The position numbers and the translations under genes are program-made. 60,755 nucleotides of DNA from Bacillota bacterium (GTDB lineage: Bacteria > Bacillota > Clostridia > TANB77 > CAG-465): positions 1-60,755 of the forward strand of contig JAEYPQ010000019.1 of NCBI GenBank assembly GCA_023410645.1. The letters are read 5' to 3'. Numbering within the stretch: the first letter of the stretch is position 1; each line of letters begins with the position of its first letter. This document shows positions 25,902 to 33,857 of this stretch, piece by piece. The notes under the pieces are model-generated. The model had not been told where the DNA came from, did not search any database, and was given only the letters and a program-made list of their open reading frames with translations.

Positions 25902-27123
25902 TCTTTTTATCCTTTAATTTACTATAATGTAGACTTGAAATATCTTTTTTCTTTTTATTTATCAATATTTTATTAATAATCATAATTATACAAAGTACGG
26001 CAATTATAATTAATGTAGAGTTAATATATGATTTTTTTAAGTTTTCAAAAAAATATTCATAATCTATATTTGTACTGCTATTATTAAAAACAGTTTGTGT
26101 TTCAGTAATATTAAAATTACCATATCTTAATAAAATGTATGTTATAAAAAATGAAAATATGCCTTGTAAGAATTTAGGAAATAGTATATTCTTAATAGAA
26201 ATTTTGTGCATATATACAGTCGAATAAATCTGAGAAATTATGCAAAGGCCACTAAATCCTAGAAGAAATGATGAGATAAGGATTTTATTTTGTATAGGAA
26301 TATCAGTAATTGATACATTCATGATTCCTTTAGTTACCTCGAATAACCCAGATAAACAAGCAATAATATTACTATCTACATTTAAGTTTACAAGTACAAC
26401 TTTTATAATACTAAAAAATAGATTAAATAATATTATAAATCCTAAAATCATACCCAGCGTTACAAATGAATTTAAAATGCTTTTTTTTACTAGATCAAAA
26501 AAAGATATATTACTATATTTTTTTTCAAATATTAACTTGCTTTTGATGTTATTTTCATTAAAACTATTTAAATTTTTATCTTTTTTGTGTATAATAAATA
26601 AAGTATTAAATATATTTCCGAAAAATCCAATTAGAATTGCTGATAAATAATGTGATATTAAAAGTAGTATTCCAATACTTATATTATGAAATGCAGCAAT
26701 TCCAATTGTTGATAATATGAAAATAGGATTATTATTATTTACAAAAGTTAGAAGTCTATTTGCTTCTTTTTTTGATATTATTCCTTTTTCATATATGTTT
26801 GATACTGCTTTTGCACCCATAGGAAATCCACATAGAAACCCTATTATTATTGCAATTGTGGAATTTTTACTTGTACCAAATATTTTTTGAATATACTTTC
26901 CAATAAACTCTGCTAGTAGAATTATAATTTCGGTACCAAGTATAAATTCTGTAAAAAATATAAATGGAAAGAGTGAAGGTGCAACACTTGATATAAACAT
27001 TGTTATACTTTGTTTTACAGATTCAAAATTTTCTTTTGAAAATACAAGCAATATGGCAATCGAAAATATGAAAATAAATAATTTAAATAATTGTTTTAAT
27101 TTATATACCTTAAAATAATTCAT
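25891..27123 (-). CDS. ylbJ: Sporulation integral membrane protein YlbJ
   Basis: This 410-residue protein has about nine hydrophobic segments with the nucleoside-recognition (Gate) fold. Diagnostic segments are SVAPSLFPFIFFTEFI, GFLCGFPMGAKAVS and EANRLLTFVNNNNPIFILSTIG. In Bacillus, YlbJ is needed for resistant spores. AGGTG before the ATG supports the start. Only 40 bases separate it from the divergent methyltransferase gene at 27164. It is strong evidence for an endospore former. Confidence 0.9.
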   Translation of the reverse strand: MNYFKVYKLKQLFKLFIFIFSIAILLVFSKENFESVKQSITMFISSVAPSLFPFIFFTEFILGTEIIILLAEFIGKYIQKIFGTSKNSTIAIIIGFLCGFPMGAKAVSNIYEKGIISKKEANRLLTFVNNNNPIFILSTIGIAAFHNISIGILLLISHYLSAILIGFFGNIFNTLFIIHKKDKNLNSFNENNIKSKLIFEKKYSNISFFDLVKKSILNSFVTLGMILGFIILFNLFFSIIKVVLVNLNVDSNIIACLSGLFEVTKGIMNVSITDIPIQNKILISSFLLGFSGLCIISQIYSTVYMHKISIKNILFPKFLQGIFSFFITYILLRYGNFNITETQTVFNNSSTNIDYEYFFENLKKSYINSTLIIIAVLCIIMIINKILINKKKKDISSLHYSKLKDKKKVV

Positions 27124-27163
27124 TTAAACACCTATTTTAATAATATGATAAAGGAGAAAAAAT

Positions 27164-28042
27164 ATGCGATATAGTAAGAATTTTGTAGATTATGAACTAC
27201 TAGATATGGCTGATGGTGAGAAACTAGAAAAATGGGGTAATTATATATTAATAAGGCCTGATCCACAAATAATATGGAAAGAAAAAATGCATCCTGAAAT
27301 ATGGAAGAAGGCTGATGCAAGATATATTAGAAGCAGTAGTGGAGGAGGCCATTGGGAAAAATTAAATAAGATTAAAGATGACTGGAATATAAAATATAAA
27401 GAATTAACTTTTAATATAAAACCAATGGGATTCAAACATACTGGACTATTTCCAGAACAAGCTATTAATTGGGATTATATGATAGAAAAGATTTCAAATG
27501 TTACAAAAACTAAAAAAGAAGTTAAGGTCTTAAATCTATTTGCATATACAGGTGGAGCAACTATTGCTTGTGCATATGCAGGAGCTAGTGTATGCCATGT
27601 TGATTCTTCACAAGGAATGACTAATTGGGCAAAAGATAATTTAAAAGATAGTAAACTTCAAGATAAACCAGTTAGATTTTTAGTTGATGATGTTATAAAA
27701 TTTGTAAACAGGGAAATAAGACGTGGAAATAAATATGATTGTATAATAATGGATCCACCTTCATATGGTAGGGGAAAAAATGGCGAGGTTTGGAGCATAG
27801 AAAATGATTTATATAATTTACTTTCACTTTGCTCAAATCTTTTATCAGATAATCCATTATTTATAATTGTTAATACATATACAGGTGGTCTTTCTGGAAC
27901 TATTATTCAAAATACATTAAAAAATACACTAAAAAATAATAAAAAAATAGCTAATATTTCTTTTGATGAAATAGGAATTAAACAAAAGGATTCAGATATA
28001 TTTTTACCATGTGGAATTACTACAATATGTGAGTTTAAATAA
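27164..28042 (+). CDS. RlmI-like class I SAM-dependent methyltransferase
   Basis: This protein of 292 residues belongs to the group that methylates 23S rRNA cytosine C5. The SAM motif is VLNLFAYTGGATIA (122-135), and the catalytic block is DPPSYGRG (197-204). The family segments MGFKHTGLFPEQ and WKKADARYIRSSSGGGHWE are present. A PUA domain, present in E. coli RlmI, is absent. AAAGGAG precedes the ATG. It is monocistronic and ends at a shared terminator. RNA is the likely substrate, but the exact site is unknown. Confidence 0.85.
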   Translation: MRYSKNFVDYELLDMADGEKLEKWGNYILIRPDPQIIWKEKMHPEIWKKADARYIRSSSGGGHWEKLNKIKDDWNIKYKELTFNIKPMGFKHTGLFPEQAINWDYMIEKISNVTKTKKEVKVLNLFAYTGGATIACAYAGASVCHVDSSQGMTNWAKDNLKDSKLQDKPVRFLVDDVIKFVNREIRRGNKYDCIIMDPPSYGRGKNGEVWSIENDLYNLLSLCSNLLSDNPLFIIVNTYTGGLSGTIIQNTLKNTLKNNKKIANISFDEIGIKQKDSDIFLPCGITTICEFK

Positions 28043-28057
28043 TATAATAATAAATAT

Positions 28058-28094
28058 AATCCCTGTATGATAAAGCATACAGGGATTACTTTTA
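28058..28094. terminator. Bidirectional terminator between the methyltransferase and HEAT-like genes
   Basis: AATCCCTGTATG (28058-28069) pairs perfectly with CATACAGGGATT (28076-28087), with A/T-rich flanks on both sides. Confidence 0.85.
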
Positions 28095-28904
28095 ATAATT
28101 ATTTAATATAATAATTATTTCTTCAACTTCTTTTGAATATTTTTTTGTTAATCTTGATTTTGATAAATTACTTTTTAATATTTTTTCAATTTGTTTATTT
28201 TTTATTCTTGCAAATTTACTTAATAATTCAAAACCTTCTTTAGGCAAATAAGCAACAAATACACTTATGGCATATTCTAGTCCTTTAGATAAAGTTTTGT
28301 ATTCTTCAGTCTTTAAATAATCATTATTAAGTACGAGTATTTTGTTTAATATATCATCGCATAAATTTAAAGAAAAAATTGTAATATCTTTATCTTTTAG
28401 TATCGGTGGATGAGCAAGTGCAGCAATGAAGGCTCTTTTTTCTAATAAATTTGAATTCTCATACATGTTTTGAATAATTTGCTTTAAACAATTTGTATTA
28501 TTTTCACCAAGTTGTTGTAATGCCATTGCAGAACCTTCTCTAATTCTCCATCTTTTATCATTCATTGCATTTCTTATTACTTCTACTATTTTACTTTTAT
28601 AATCTTCATCTACTTGTATATATTGTTCACCAAGAGCAACTAATCCACAACAAGGTAAATATTCAATTCTACTATCTTCAATATATAGATTATCATCTAT
28701 AATACAAAGCTCAAATAGAAAAGATAAAAGTTCAGAGCTTATTTTTTTGTTTCTAAAGTAACTTGAAAATTCATATAGTAGTTCTAAATTTGATCTAGGA
28801 CTTGGTAAATCAGAGTTATTTATTAATAATTCTTTTATTTCACTTAATTTTATATTTTCTAAACATTCAAAAAGTTTGTTAAAAACAATTGGATTTTTAG
28901 GCAT
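28092..28904 (-). CDS. HEAT-like helical repeat protein
   Basis: The 270-residue protein is helical, without membrane segments or signal peptide. Residues around 105-135 (NAMNDKRWRIREGSAMALQQLG) match a HEAT repeat, and the flanking helices continue the solenoid. Such proteins are usually binding scaffolds; no partner is indicated. The strong GGAGGTG site lies directly before the ATG at 28904, so the upstream in-frame ATGs are not used. It is divergent from rpoZ. Confidence 0.6.
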   Translation of the reverse strand: MPKNPIVFNKLFECLENIKLSEIKELLINNSDLPSPRSNLELLYEFSSYFRNKKISSELLSFLFELCIIDDNLYIEDSRIEYLPCCGLVALGEQYIQVDEDYKSKIVEVIRNAMNDKRWRIREGSAMALQQLGENNTNCLKQIIQNMYENSNLLEKRAFIAALAHPPILKDKDITIFSLNLCDDILNKILVLNNDYLKTEEYKTLSKGLEYAISVFVAYLPKEGFELLSKFARIKNKQIEKILKSNLSKSRLTKKYSKEVEEIIIILNNY

Positions 28905-28929
28905 TATATACACCTCCGTATTAAATCGT

Positions 28930-28958
28930 ATTATATATCTAACAGTCATTAAATGCAA
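28930..28958 (-). promoter_or_regulatory. Promoter of the HEAT-like gene
   Basis: On the minus strand, TTGCAT (28958-28953), 17 bases, and TATAAT (28935-28930). It is 26 bases before the start codon. Confidence 0.6.
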
Positions 28959-28987
28959 TATATTATGTGTAAAATTTGTTTAAAACA

Positions 28988-29016
28988 TTGTAAAAAAAAT
29001 AATAATATGATAAAAT
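28988..29016 (+). promoter_or_regulatory. Promoter of rpoZ
   Basis: TTGTAA (28988-28993), 17 bases, TAAAAT (29011-29016) with an extended TGA. Confidence 0.7.
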
Positions 29017-29050
29017 ATTTTCAATACGTTTATTTAAGGAGGAATTAAAA

Positions 29051-29386
29051 ATGTTATCAAAACCAAATGTAAAAGAAATTATGCCAAAAGCAGGAAACAG
29101 ATATCAAGCTGCACTTGCATTATCAAAGAGAGCCAGAAATATAGAAGAAAGAAGAGTTTCAGAAGGGGATAAAGATATTCATGATGCTGTTGATTTAGCT
29201 GCAGAAGAAATAGTTGAAGAAAAAGCATATGTTAAAGTTGCTGGTGAATACATTATAGAACCTAAAATAGAAGAATTAATAATAGAAGATAAAAAAGAAA
29301 ATGAAAAAAATAATGAAGATGATAAATTAGATGAAAAAGCAGATGAAGAAGATGAGGATGAATTAGAAGAAACAGAAGAGGAGTAA
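29051..29386 (+). CDS. rpoZ: RNA polymerase omega subunit with acidic C-terminal tail
   Basis: Omega helps assemble and stabilise RNA polymerase by binding the beta-prime subunit. The diagnostic segment is GNRYQAALALSKRARNIEERR near residues 16-36, and the core ends near residue 70. About 40 further residues are almost all Glu, Asp and Lys, ending DEDELEETEEE, which most omega proteins lack. AAGGAGG precedes the ATG. The CMP-kinase-like gene follows 6 bases later. In many Bacillota this neighbour is guanylate kinase instead. Confidence 0.85.
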   Translation: MLSKPNVKEIMPKAGNRYQAALALSKRARNIEERRVSEGDKDIHDAVDLAAEEIVEEKAYVKVAGEYIIEPKIEELIIEDKKENEKNNEDDKLDEKADEEDEDELEETEEE

Positions 29387-29392
29387 TAACTT

Positions 29393-29959
29393 ATGCTAAA
29401 AAAACATATTATAACATTAACGGGTGATCCTGCTAGTGGAAAAGGCACAGTTACGGAAATATTACAGAATGAATTGAAATATTCTGTATATAGAAACGGA
29501 CAATATTTTAGAGAATTAGCTGCAAAAAATAATATGAGTGTTACTGAATTTAATATTTATGTAAAAGAACATCCTGAAATAGATAGGGACATTGAAAGAA
29601 GTGCAGAAATTTATGCTAAAGAACATGATAATTTAATTATAGATGCAAGGCTTGGATGGTATGTTGTTCCTGAATCATTTAAAGTATATTTAACCGTTGA
29701 TATAGATGTAGCAGCAAAAAGAGCTTTTTGTGATACAAATGAATGTAGAAAAAATACTGAATTGTTTGAGACACAAGAAGAACAAAAGCAAGATATGATA
29801 AAAAGATTAGAACTTGAAAATAAAAGATATTTTGATGTATATGGAGTAAAAAAAGATGATATGTCAAATTATGATTTAGTTTTAGATACTACTAATTTAG
29901 AACCAAAAGAAGTGTGTGAAATTATAAAGCAAAAATATTTTAAATGGTTAGAAAAATAA
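29393..29959 (+). CDS. Cytidylate-kinase-like P-loop kinase
   Basis: The 188-residue protein has Walker A GDPASGKGT (about 11-19), then YRNGQYFRELA like the NMP-binding segment of CMP kinases, and DARLGW in the place of the family's DGRD-type block. A phosphate transfer to CMP, dCMP or a related small molecule is likely. It is shorter than Cmk (about 225) and closer to the Cytidylate_kin2 group. It follows rpoZ by 6 bases and is probably co-transcribed with it. Confidence 0.75.
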   Translation: MLKKHIITLTGDPASGKGTVTEILQNELKYSVYRNGQYFRELAAKNNMSVTEFNIYVKEHPEIDRDIERSAEIYAKEHDNLIIDARLGWYVVPESFKVYLTVDIDVAAKRAFCDTNECRKNTELFETQEEQKQDMIKRLELENKRYFDVYGVKKDDMSNYDLVLDTTNLEPKEVCEIIKQKYFKWLEK

Positions 29960-29970
29960 AAATATTTAGA

Positions 29971-30010
29971 AAGAGGGGGAATAAAAAATATAATTTAATT
30001 ATATTTTTAT
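29971..30010 (+). promoter_or_regulatory. G-rich ribosome site followed by a hairpin before the second mutase gene
   Basis: AAGAGGGGGA (29971-29980) is followed by an all-A/T stem of about 10 pairs (29984-29993 with 29999-30008). The ATG at 30020 has no near ribosome site, and a stop codon at 30011 prevents a longer protein. The stem could also be a weak terminator of the rpoZ unit. Confidence 0.35.
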
Positions 30011-30019
30011 TAAGATTTT

Positions 30020-31402
30020 ATGATAATAACAAATAATATAAATAAATACATATTCAGGGGTTATGACATAAGAGGAATATACAATGAAGATTTAAATGAG
30101 GATGTAGCATATACAATTGGTAAAGCATATGGTACATTACTTATAAAAGACTATAGCCAAAATTTAGTTATTGTTGGGCATGACAATAGAGTTTCATCTC
30201 CTATGCTTTCTGATGCATTAATAAAAGGTATAATGTCGACTGGTGTTAATGTAAAAGATATAGGACTTGTAACTAGTCCAATGTTATATTATGCGAATGA
30301 ACTATATAACATACATGCTGGTGTTATGGTTACTGCAAGTCACAATCCAAAGGAATACAATGGATTTAAAATTGCTTTTGATAAAAAAGGTGAAATTTGT
30401 GGTAAAGAAATAGAAGAGTTTAGAGATTTTGTATTTTCTCAAGATTTTATTCAAGGTAGTGGTAATTCAGAAAAAATCGATATTAAACAAAAGTATGTAG
30501 ATATGTTAGTATCAAGGTTTAATTTTAAGAAAAGATTAAAAGTTGTAGTTGATTGTGGAAATGGTACGGCTTCAATTATTGCAAAAGATGTATTTTCAAA
30601 ATTAAATTTAGATGTTGAATATATATTTTGTGATTCAGATCCTGATTTCCCACATCACCATCCAGATCCAGCAGAACTTGAAAATATGATAGATTTACAA
30701 AATAAAGTCAAAGAAGTTAATGCAGATATTGGTATTGCATTTGATGGAGATTCAGATAGAGTAGGTTGTGTTGATAACCTAGGAAATGTTATTTCAAGCG
30801 ATTATTATATGGCAATTATGAGTAAATATATTTTGCCCAATATTGATATTAAAGGTATAATGTTTGATGTAAGTTGTTCAAAGACTTTATCTGATGAAAT
30901 ACGTAAAAATGGTGGCGAACCTAAAGTATATAAAACAGGTAACTCATACATAAAAAGAGAGATGTTAAAAGAAGGATTGCTTTTTGGTGGAGAAATATCT
31001 GGTCATACTTTCTTTAAAGATAAATTTTATGGCTTTGATGATGGAATATATGCTGGTCTTAGAATGATAGAAGTTATAGACAATGAAACTAAAACCCTTT
31101 CTGAAATTGAATCAACTCTTAAGAAATATTATTCTACACCAGTTATAAAAATAAATGTTACTGATGAAAATAAAGCTAAAATAGTAGAAAAGGTAAAAGA
31201 ATATTGTATTATGAGAGGATATAATACTTCAACAATAGATGGAGCAAGACCAGAGTTTGAAGATGGATTTGCAATTATAAGAATGTCTAATACAAGTCCA
31301 AAATTAACTTTAAGATTTGAAGCTGAAACAGAAAAAAGATTAGAAGAGATTAAAAATGAATTTGAAACATTAGTATATAAACTAATAAATGAAATGAATT
31401 AA
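30020..31402 (+). CDS. Phosphomannomutase/phosphoglucomutase, second copy
   Basis: This 460-residue phosphohexomutase is clearly related to the copy at 4060. It starts IFRGYDIRGIYNEDLNEDVAY. It has the phosphoserine loop VTASHNPKEYNG, metal loop DGDSDRVG, sugar loop GGEISGH and phosphate-binding RMSNTSPKLTLRFE. All catalytic residues seem intact. It is outside any sugar operon, so it may be the housekeeping copy or serve a different sugar. The start is forced by an in-frame stop 9 bases upstream. Confidence 0.9.
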   Translation: MIITNNINKYIFRGYDIRGIYNEDLNEDVAYTIGKAYGTLLIKDYSQNLVIVGHDNRVSSPMLSDALIKGIMSTGVNVKDIGLVTSPMLYYANELYNIHAGVMVTASHNPKEYNGFKIAFDKKGEICGKEIEEFRDFVFSQDFIQGSGNSEKIDIKQKYVDMLVSRFNFKKRLKVVVDCGNGTASIIAKDVFSKLNLDVEYIFCDSDPDFPHHHPDPAELENMIDLQNKVKEVNADIGIAFDGDSDRVGCVDNLGNVISSDYYMAIMSKYILPNIDIKGIMFDVSCSKTLSDEIRKNGGEPKVYKTGNSYIKREMLKEGLLFGGEISGHTFFKDKFYGFDDGIYAGLRMIEVIDNETKTLSEIESTLKKYYSTPVIKINVTDENKAKIVEKVKEYCIMRGYNTSTIDGARPEFEDGFAIIRMSNTSPKLTLRFEAETEKRLEEIKNEFETLVYKLINEMN

Positions 31403-31476
31403 AAATTTATGATATGATAGTATGATTACTACTGTTTCATTATATCTAGTTTCAGATTCACATTAAATATTTAAGC

Positions 31477-31516
31477 AAAAGAAGCTGTTATAAAAAATAA
31501 TAGCTTCTTTTATTTA
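31477..31516 (+). terminator. Terminator of the second mutase gene
   Basis: A 15-pair stem with one G-U (31477-31491 with 31497-31511) has an AAAAA loop and a T-rich tail. Confidence 0.85.
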
Positions 31517-31527
31517 TATAAAAATAA

Positions 31528-31556
31528 TTGAAAAAAATATGTAAATATAATATAAT
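31528..31556 (+). promoter_or_regulatory. Promoter of recD2
   Basis: TTGAAA (31528-31533), 17 bases, TATAAT (31551-31556). Confidence 0.75.
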
Positions 31557-31582
31557 TATCAAAGTAGGAGAAAAATCACATT

Positions 31583-33763
31583 ATGAAAATAGAAGGAAAA
31601 GTAGAAACAATAATATATAAAAATGAAACAAACTCTTGGACTGTACTTTTAGTAAAAACTACTGATGAGTATATTACTGCAGTTGGAGAAACAGAAAATA
31701 TAGAAGTTGGGGATGAAGTTGAATTAGATGGTGTAGAAGATACTCATAAAGTATATGGTTCTCAATTTAAGTTCTCAACATATAAAAAACTTTTACCTAA
31801 AACTAGTTCGGCACTTATTCAATATATCGCGGATAATGTAAAAGGTATTGGTAAAAAAACTGCAAAAAATATTATAGATACTTTTGGCGATGATACTGTA
31901 AACATTGTTAGATTTAATAAATCTAAATTAATAGGTATAAAAGGTCTAAATGAAGAAAAGATAGATGATTTATCAAATTTCTTTAATGAGGAATATGAAA
32001 AATGGAATTGTGTAGAATACCTATCTAATTTTGGTATTTCTGTTATAACTGCAAATAAAATTTATCAGGCTCTTGGACAAGATACAATTAAAGTAATTAA
32101 TGAAAATCCATACAGTTTACTTAAATTTGTAAAAACACTTGAATTTAAAGTAGTTGATGAGATTGGGAAAAAAATAGGATTATCACTTGATAATGAAGAT
32201 CGAATTGATTCTGGAATAATTTATGCTTTAAATCAAATAACCGAATTTGGTCATACATGTGTTGAAACTGATATTTTAATTGAACATTCTGCTAAAATAT
32301 TGGAAGTAGATGTATCTTGCATACAAAATAGTATAATTAGATTAAAATTAAATGAATATATTTATTCGCAAGAAATTAATGAGACTGAATATATATTTAG
32401 ACGTAGTTTTTATATTGCTGAAGAGAATATAGCAAAAAATATAATTGCTCATACAATGAAATCTCCAGATAAAATTGATATTGATAAATGCATAGAAGAA
32501 ATAAATAAAACATCTGACATAGTTTTATCTGATGAGCAACAAGAAGCTATAAAAACATCACTTAGCAATCATATATCAGTTATAACTGGAGGGCCTGGTA
32601 CAGGAAAGACTACTATTATAAAATGTATTATTGATATATTAGAAGGTTTAGATAAAAAATATGTACTTTGCGCGCCAACAGGAAGAGCTGCAAAAAGAAT
32701 TACTCAAACTACAGGAAAAGAAGCAAAAACATTACACAGATTGCTTGAAATAACAAAAGTGGATGATAGAGATTTAGATTCAATTTTAGAAACTCAAGTA
32801 AAAATAATAGAATCTGATGTAGTAATCGTGGATGAATCCTCTATGATAGATTGTCTAATGATGAATAATCTTTTTAAAGCTATAAAACTCGATACCCAAA
32901 TTATACTTGTTGGCGATATTAATCAATTACCATCTGTGGGACCAGGTAGTGTATTAAAAGATATTATCGATTCAAATGTTGTAAATGTTGTATATCTAAA
33001 GCAGATATATAGACAAAGTATACAAAGTGACATTATTTTAAATGCACATAGAGTAAACAATGGTGAATATCCAGAATTTAAAACAAAAGATACAGATATG
33101 TTTTTTATTAATTCAAATACTATAAAAGATGCAATATCAGAGATATCTTCACTGCTTACGTACAGATTAGAAAGTTTTGCAAATATAGATATATTAAAGG
33201 ATTTACAAATATTAACACCAATGAGAAAGACTGAACTTGGGACACTACAATTAAATCAAATTATACAAGGAATATTAAATAAAGAATCCTCAAAAAAAAT
33301 TGAAAAAAGATTTGGTGATAAAATATTTAGAGAAGGCGATAAGGTTATGCAAGTAATTAATAATTATGATAAATCTTATTTGTTGGATGGATATGTAAAT
33401 GAAGGAATATATAATGGAGATATAGGTTATATTACAAAAATAGATTTAAAAAATGAAAATATGGAAATAGATTTCGACGGCAAAAAAGTAGAATATGATT
33501 TTGATGAATTTGAGCAATTAGAACATGCTTATGCAGTAACAATACATAAGAGTCAGGGAAGTGAATTTGATTATGTAATATTACCTTTACTTACAGGTTA
33601 TCAGAAACTTTTTACACGTAATTTATTATATACTGCTATGACAAGAGCAAAGAAAATGCTTATAATTATTGGAAGTAAAAAAGTAATAAACTACATGGTA
33701 GATAATATAGATTCAAAAAATAGAAAGACTGGTTTAAAAGAAAAAATAATTAATATTCTATAA
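31583..33763 (+). CDS. recD2: ATP-dependent RecD2-type DNA helicase
   Basis: This superfamily 1B 5'-3' helicase is linked to replication-fork repair and mismatch repair in species without RecBC. The N-terminal 70 residues are an OB-like domain, and residues 84-125 hold tandem helix-hairpin-helix motifs (VKGIGKKTAKNI, LIGIKGLNEEKI). Walker A is GGPGTGKT (336-343) and Walker B VIVDESS (414-420). CAPTGRAAKRI is motif Ia, and VTIHKSQGSEF is near the C-terminus. The 726-residue length is typical. The GGAG ribosome site lies 12 bases from the ATG, rather far. Confidence 0.93.
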   Translation: MKIEGKVETIIYKNETNSWTVLLVKTTDEYITAVGETENIEVGDEVELDGVEDTHKVYGSQFKFSTYKKLLPKTSSALIQYIADNVKGIGKKTAKNIIDTFGDDTVNIVRFNKSKLIGIKGLNEEKIDDLSNFFNEEYEKWNCVEYLSNFGISVITANKIYQALGQDTIKVINENPYSLLKFVKTLEFKVVDEIGKKIGLSLDNEDRIDSGIIYALNQITEFGHTCVETDILIEHSAKILEVDVSCIQNSIIRLKLNEYIYSQEINETEYIFRRSFYIAEENIAKNIIAHTMKSPDKIDIDKCIEEINKTSDIVLSDEQQEAIKTSLSNHISVITGGPGTGKTTIIKCIIDILEGLDKKYVLCAPTGRAAKRITQTTGKEAKTLHRLLEITKVDDRDLDSILETQVKIIESDVVIVDESSMIDCLMMNNLFKAIKLDTQIILVGDINQLPSVGPGSVLKDIIDSNVVNVVYLKQIYRQSIQSDIILNAHRVNNGEYPEFKTKDTDMFFINSNTIKDAISEISSLLTYRLESFANIDILKDLQILTPMRKTELGTLQLNQIIQGILNKESSKKIEKRFGDKIFREGDKVMQVINNYDKSYLLDGYVNEGIYNGDIGYITKIDLKNENMEIDFDGKKVEYDFDEFEQLEHAYAVTIHKSQGSEFDYVILPLLTGYQKLFTRNLLYTAMTRAKKMLIIIGSKKVINYMVDNIDSKNRKTGLKEKIINIL

Positions 33764-33798
33764 AAAAACAGAAAAATGAAGAATTTATTAAAAAATTG

Positions 33799-33827
33799 TT
33801 GATAAATGGAAAAATATGTATTACAAT
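33799..33827 (+). promoter_or_regulatory. Promoter of the Ig-repeat prepilin-like gene
   Basis: TTGATA (33799-33804), 17 bases, TACAAT (33822-33827). The palindrome AAACTTA (33829-33835) / TAAGTTT (33842-33848) lies at the expected transcription start. Confidence 0.65.
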
Positions 33828-33857
33828 TAAACTTATAAGTATAAGTTTAGGAGAGAT

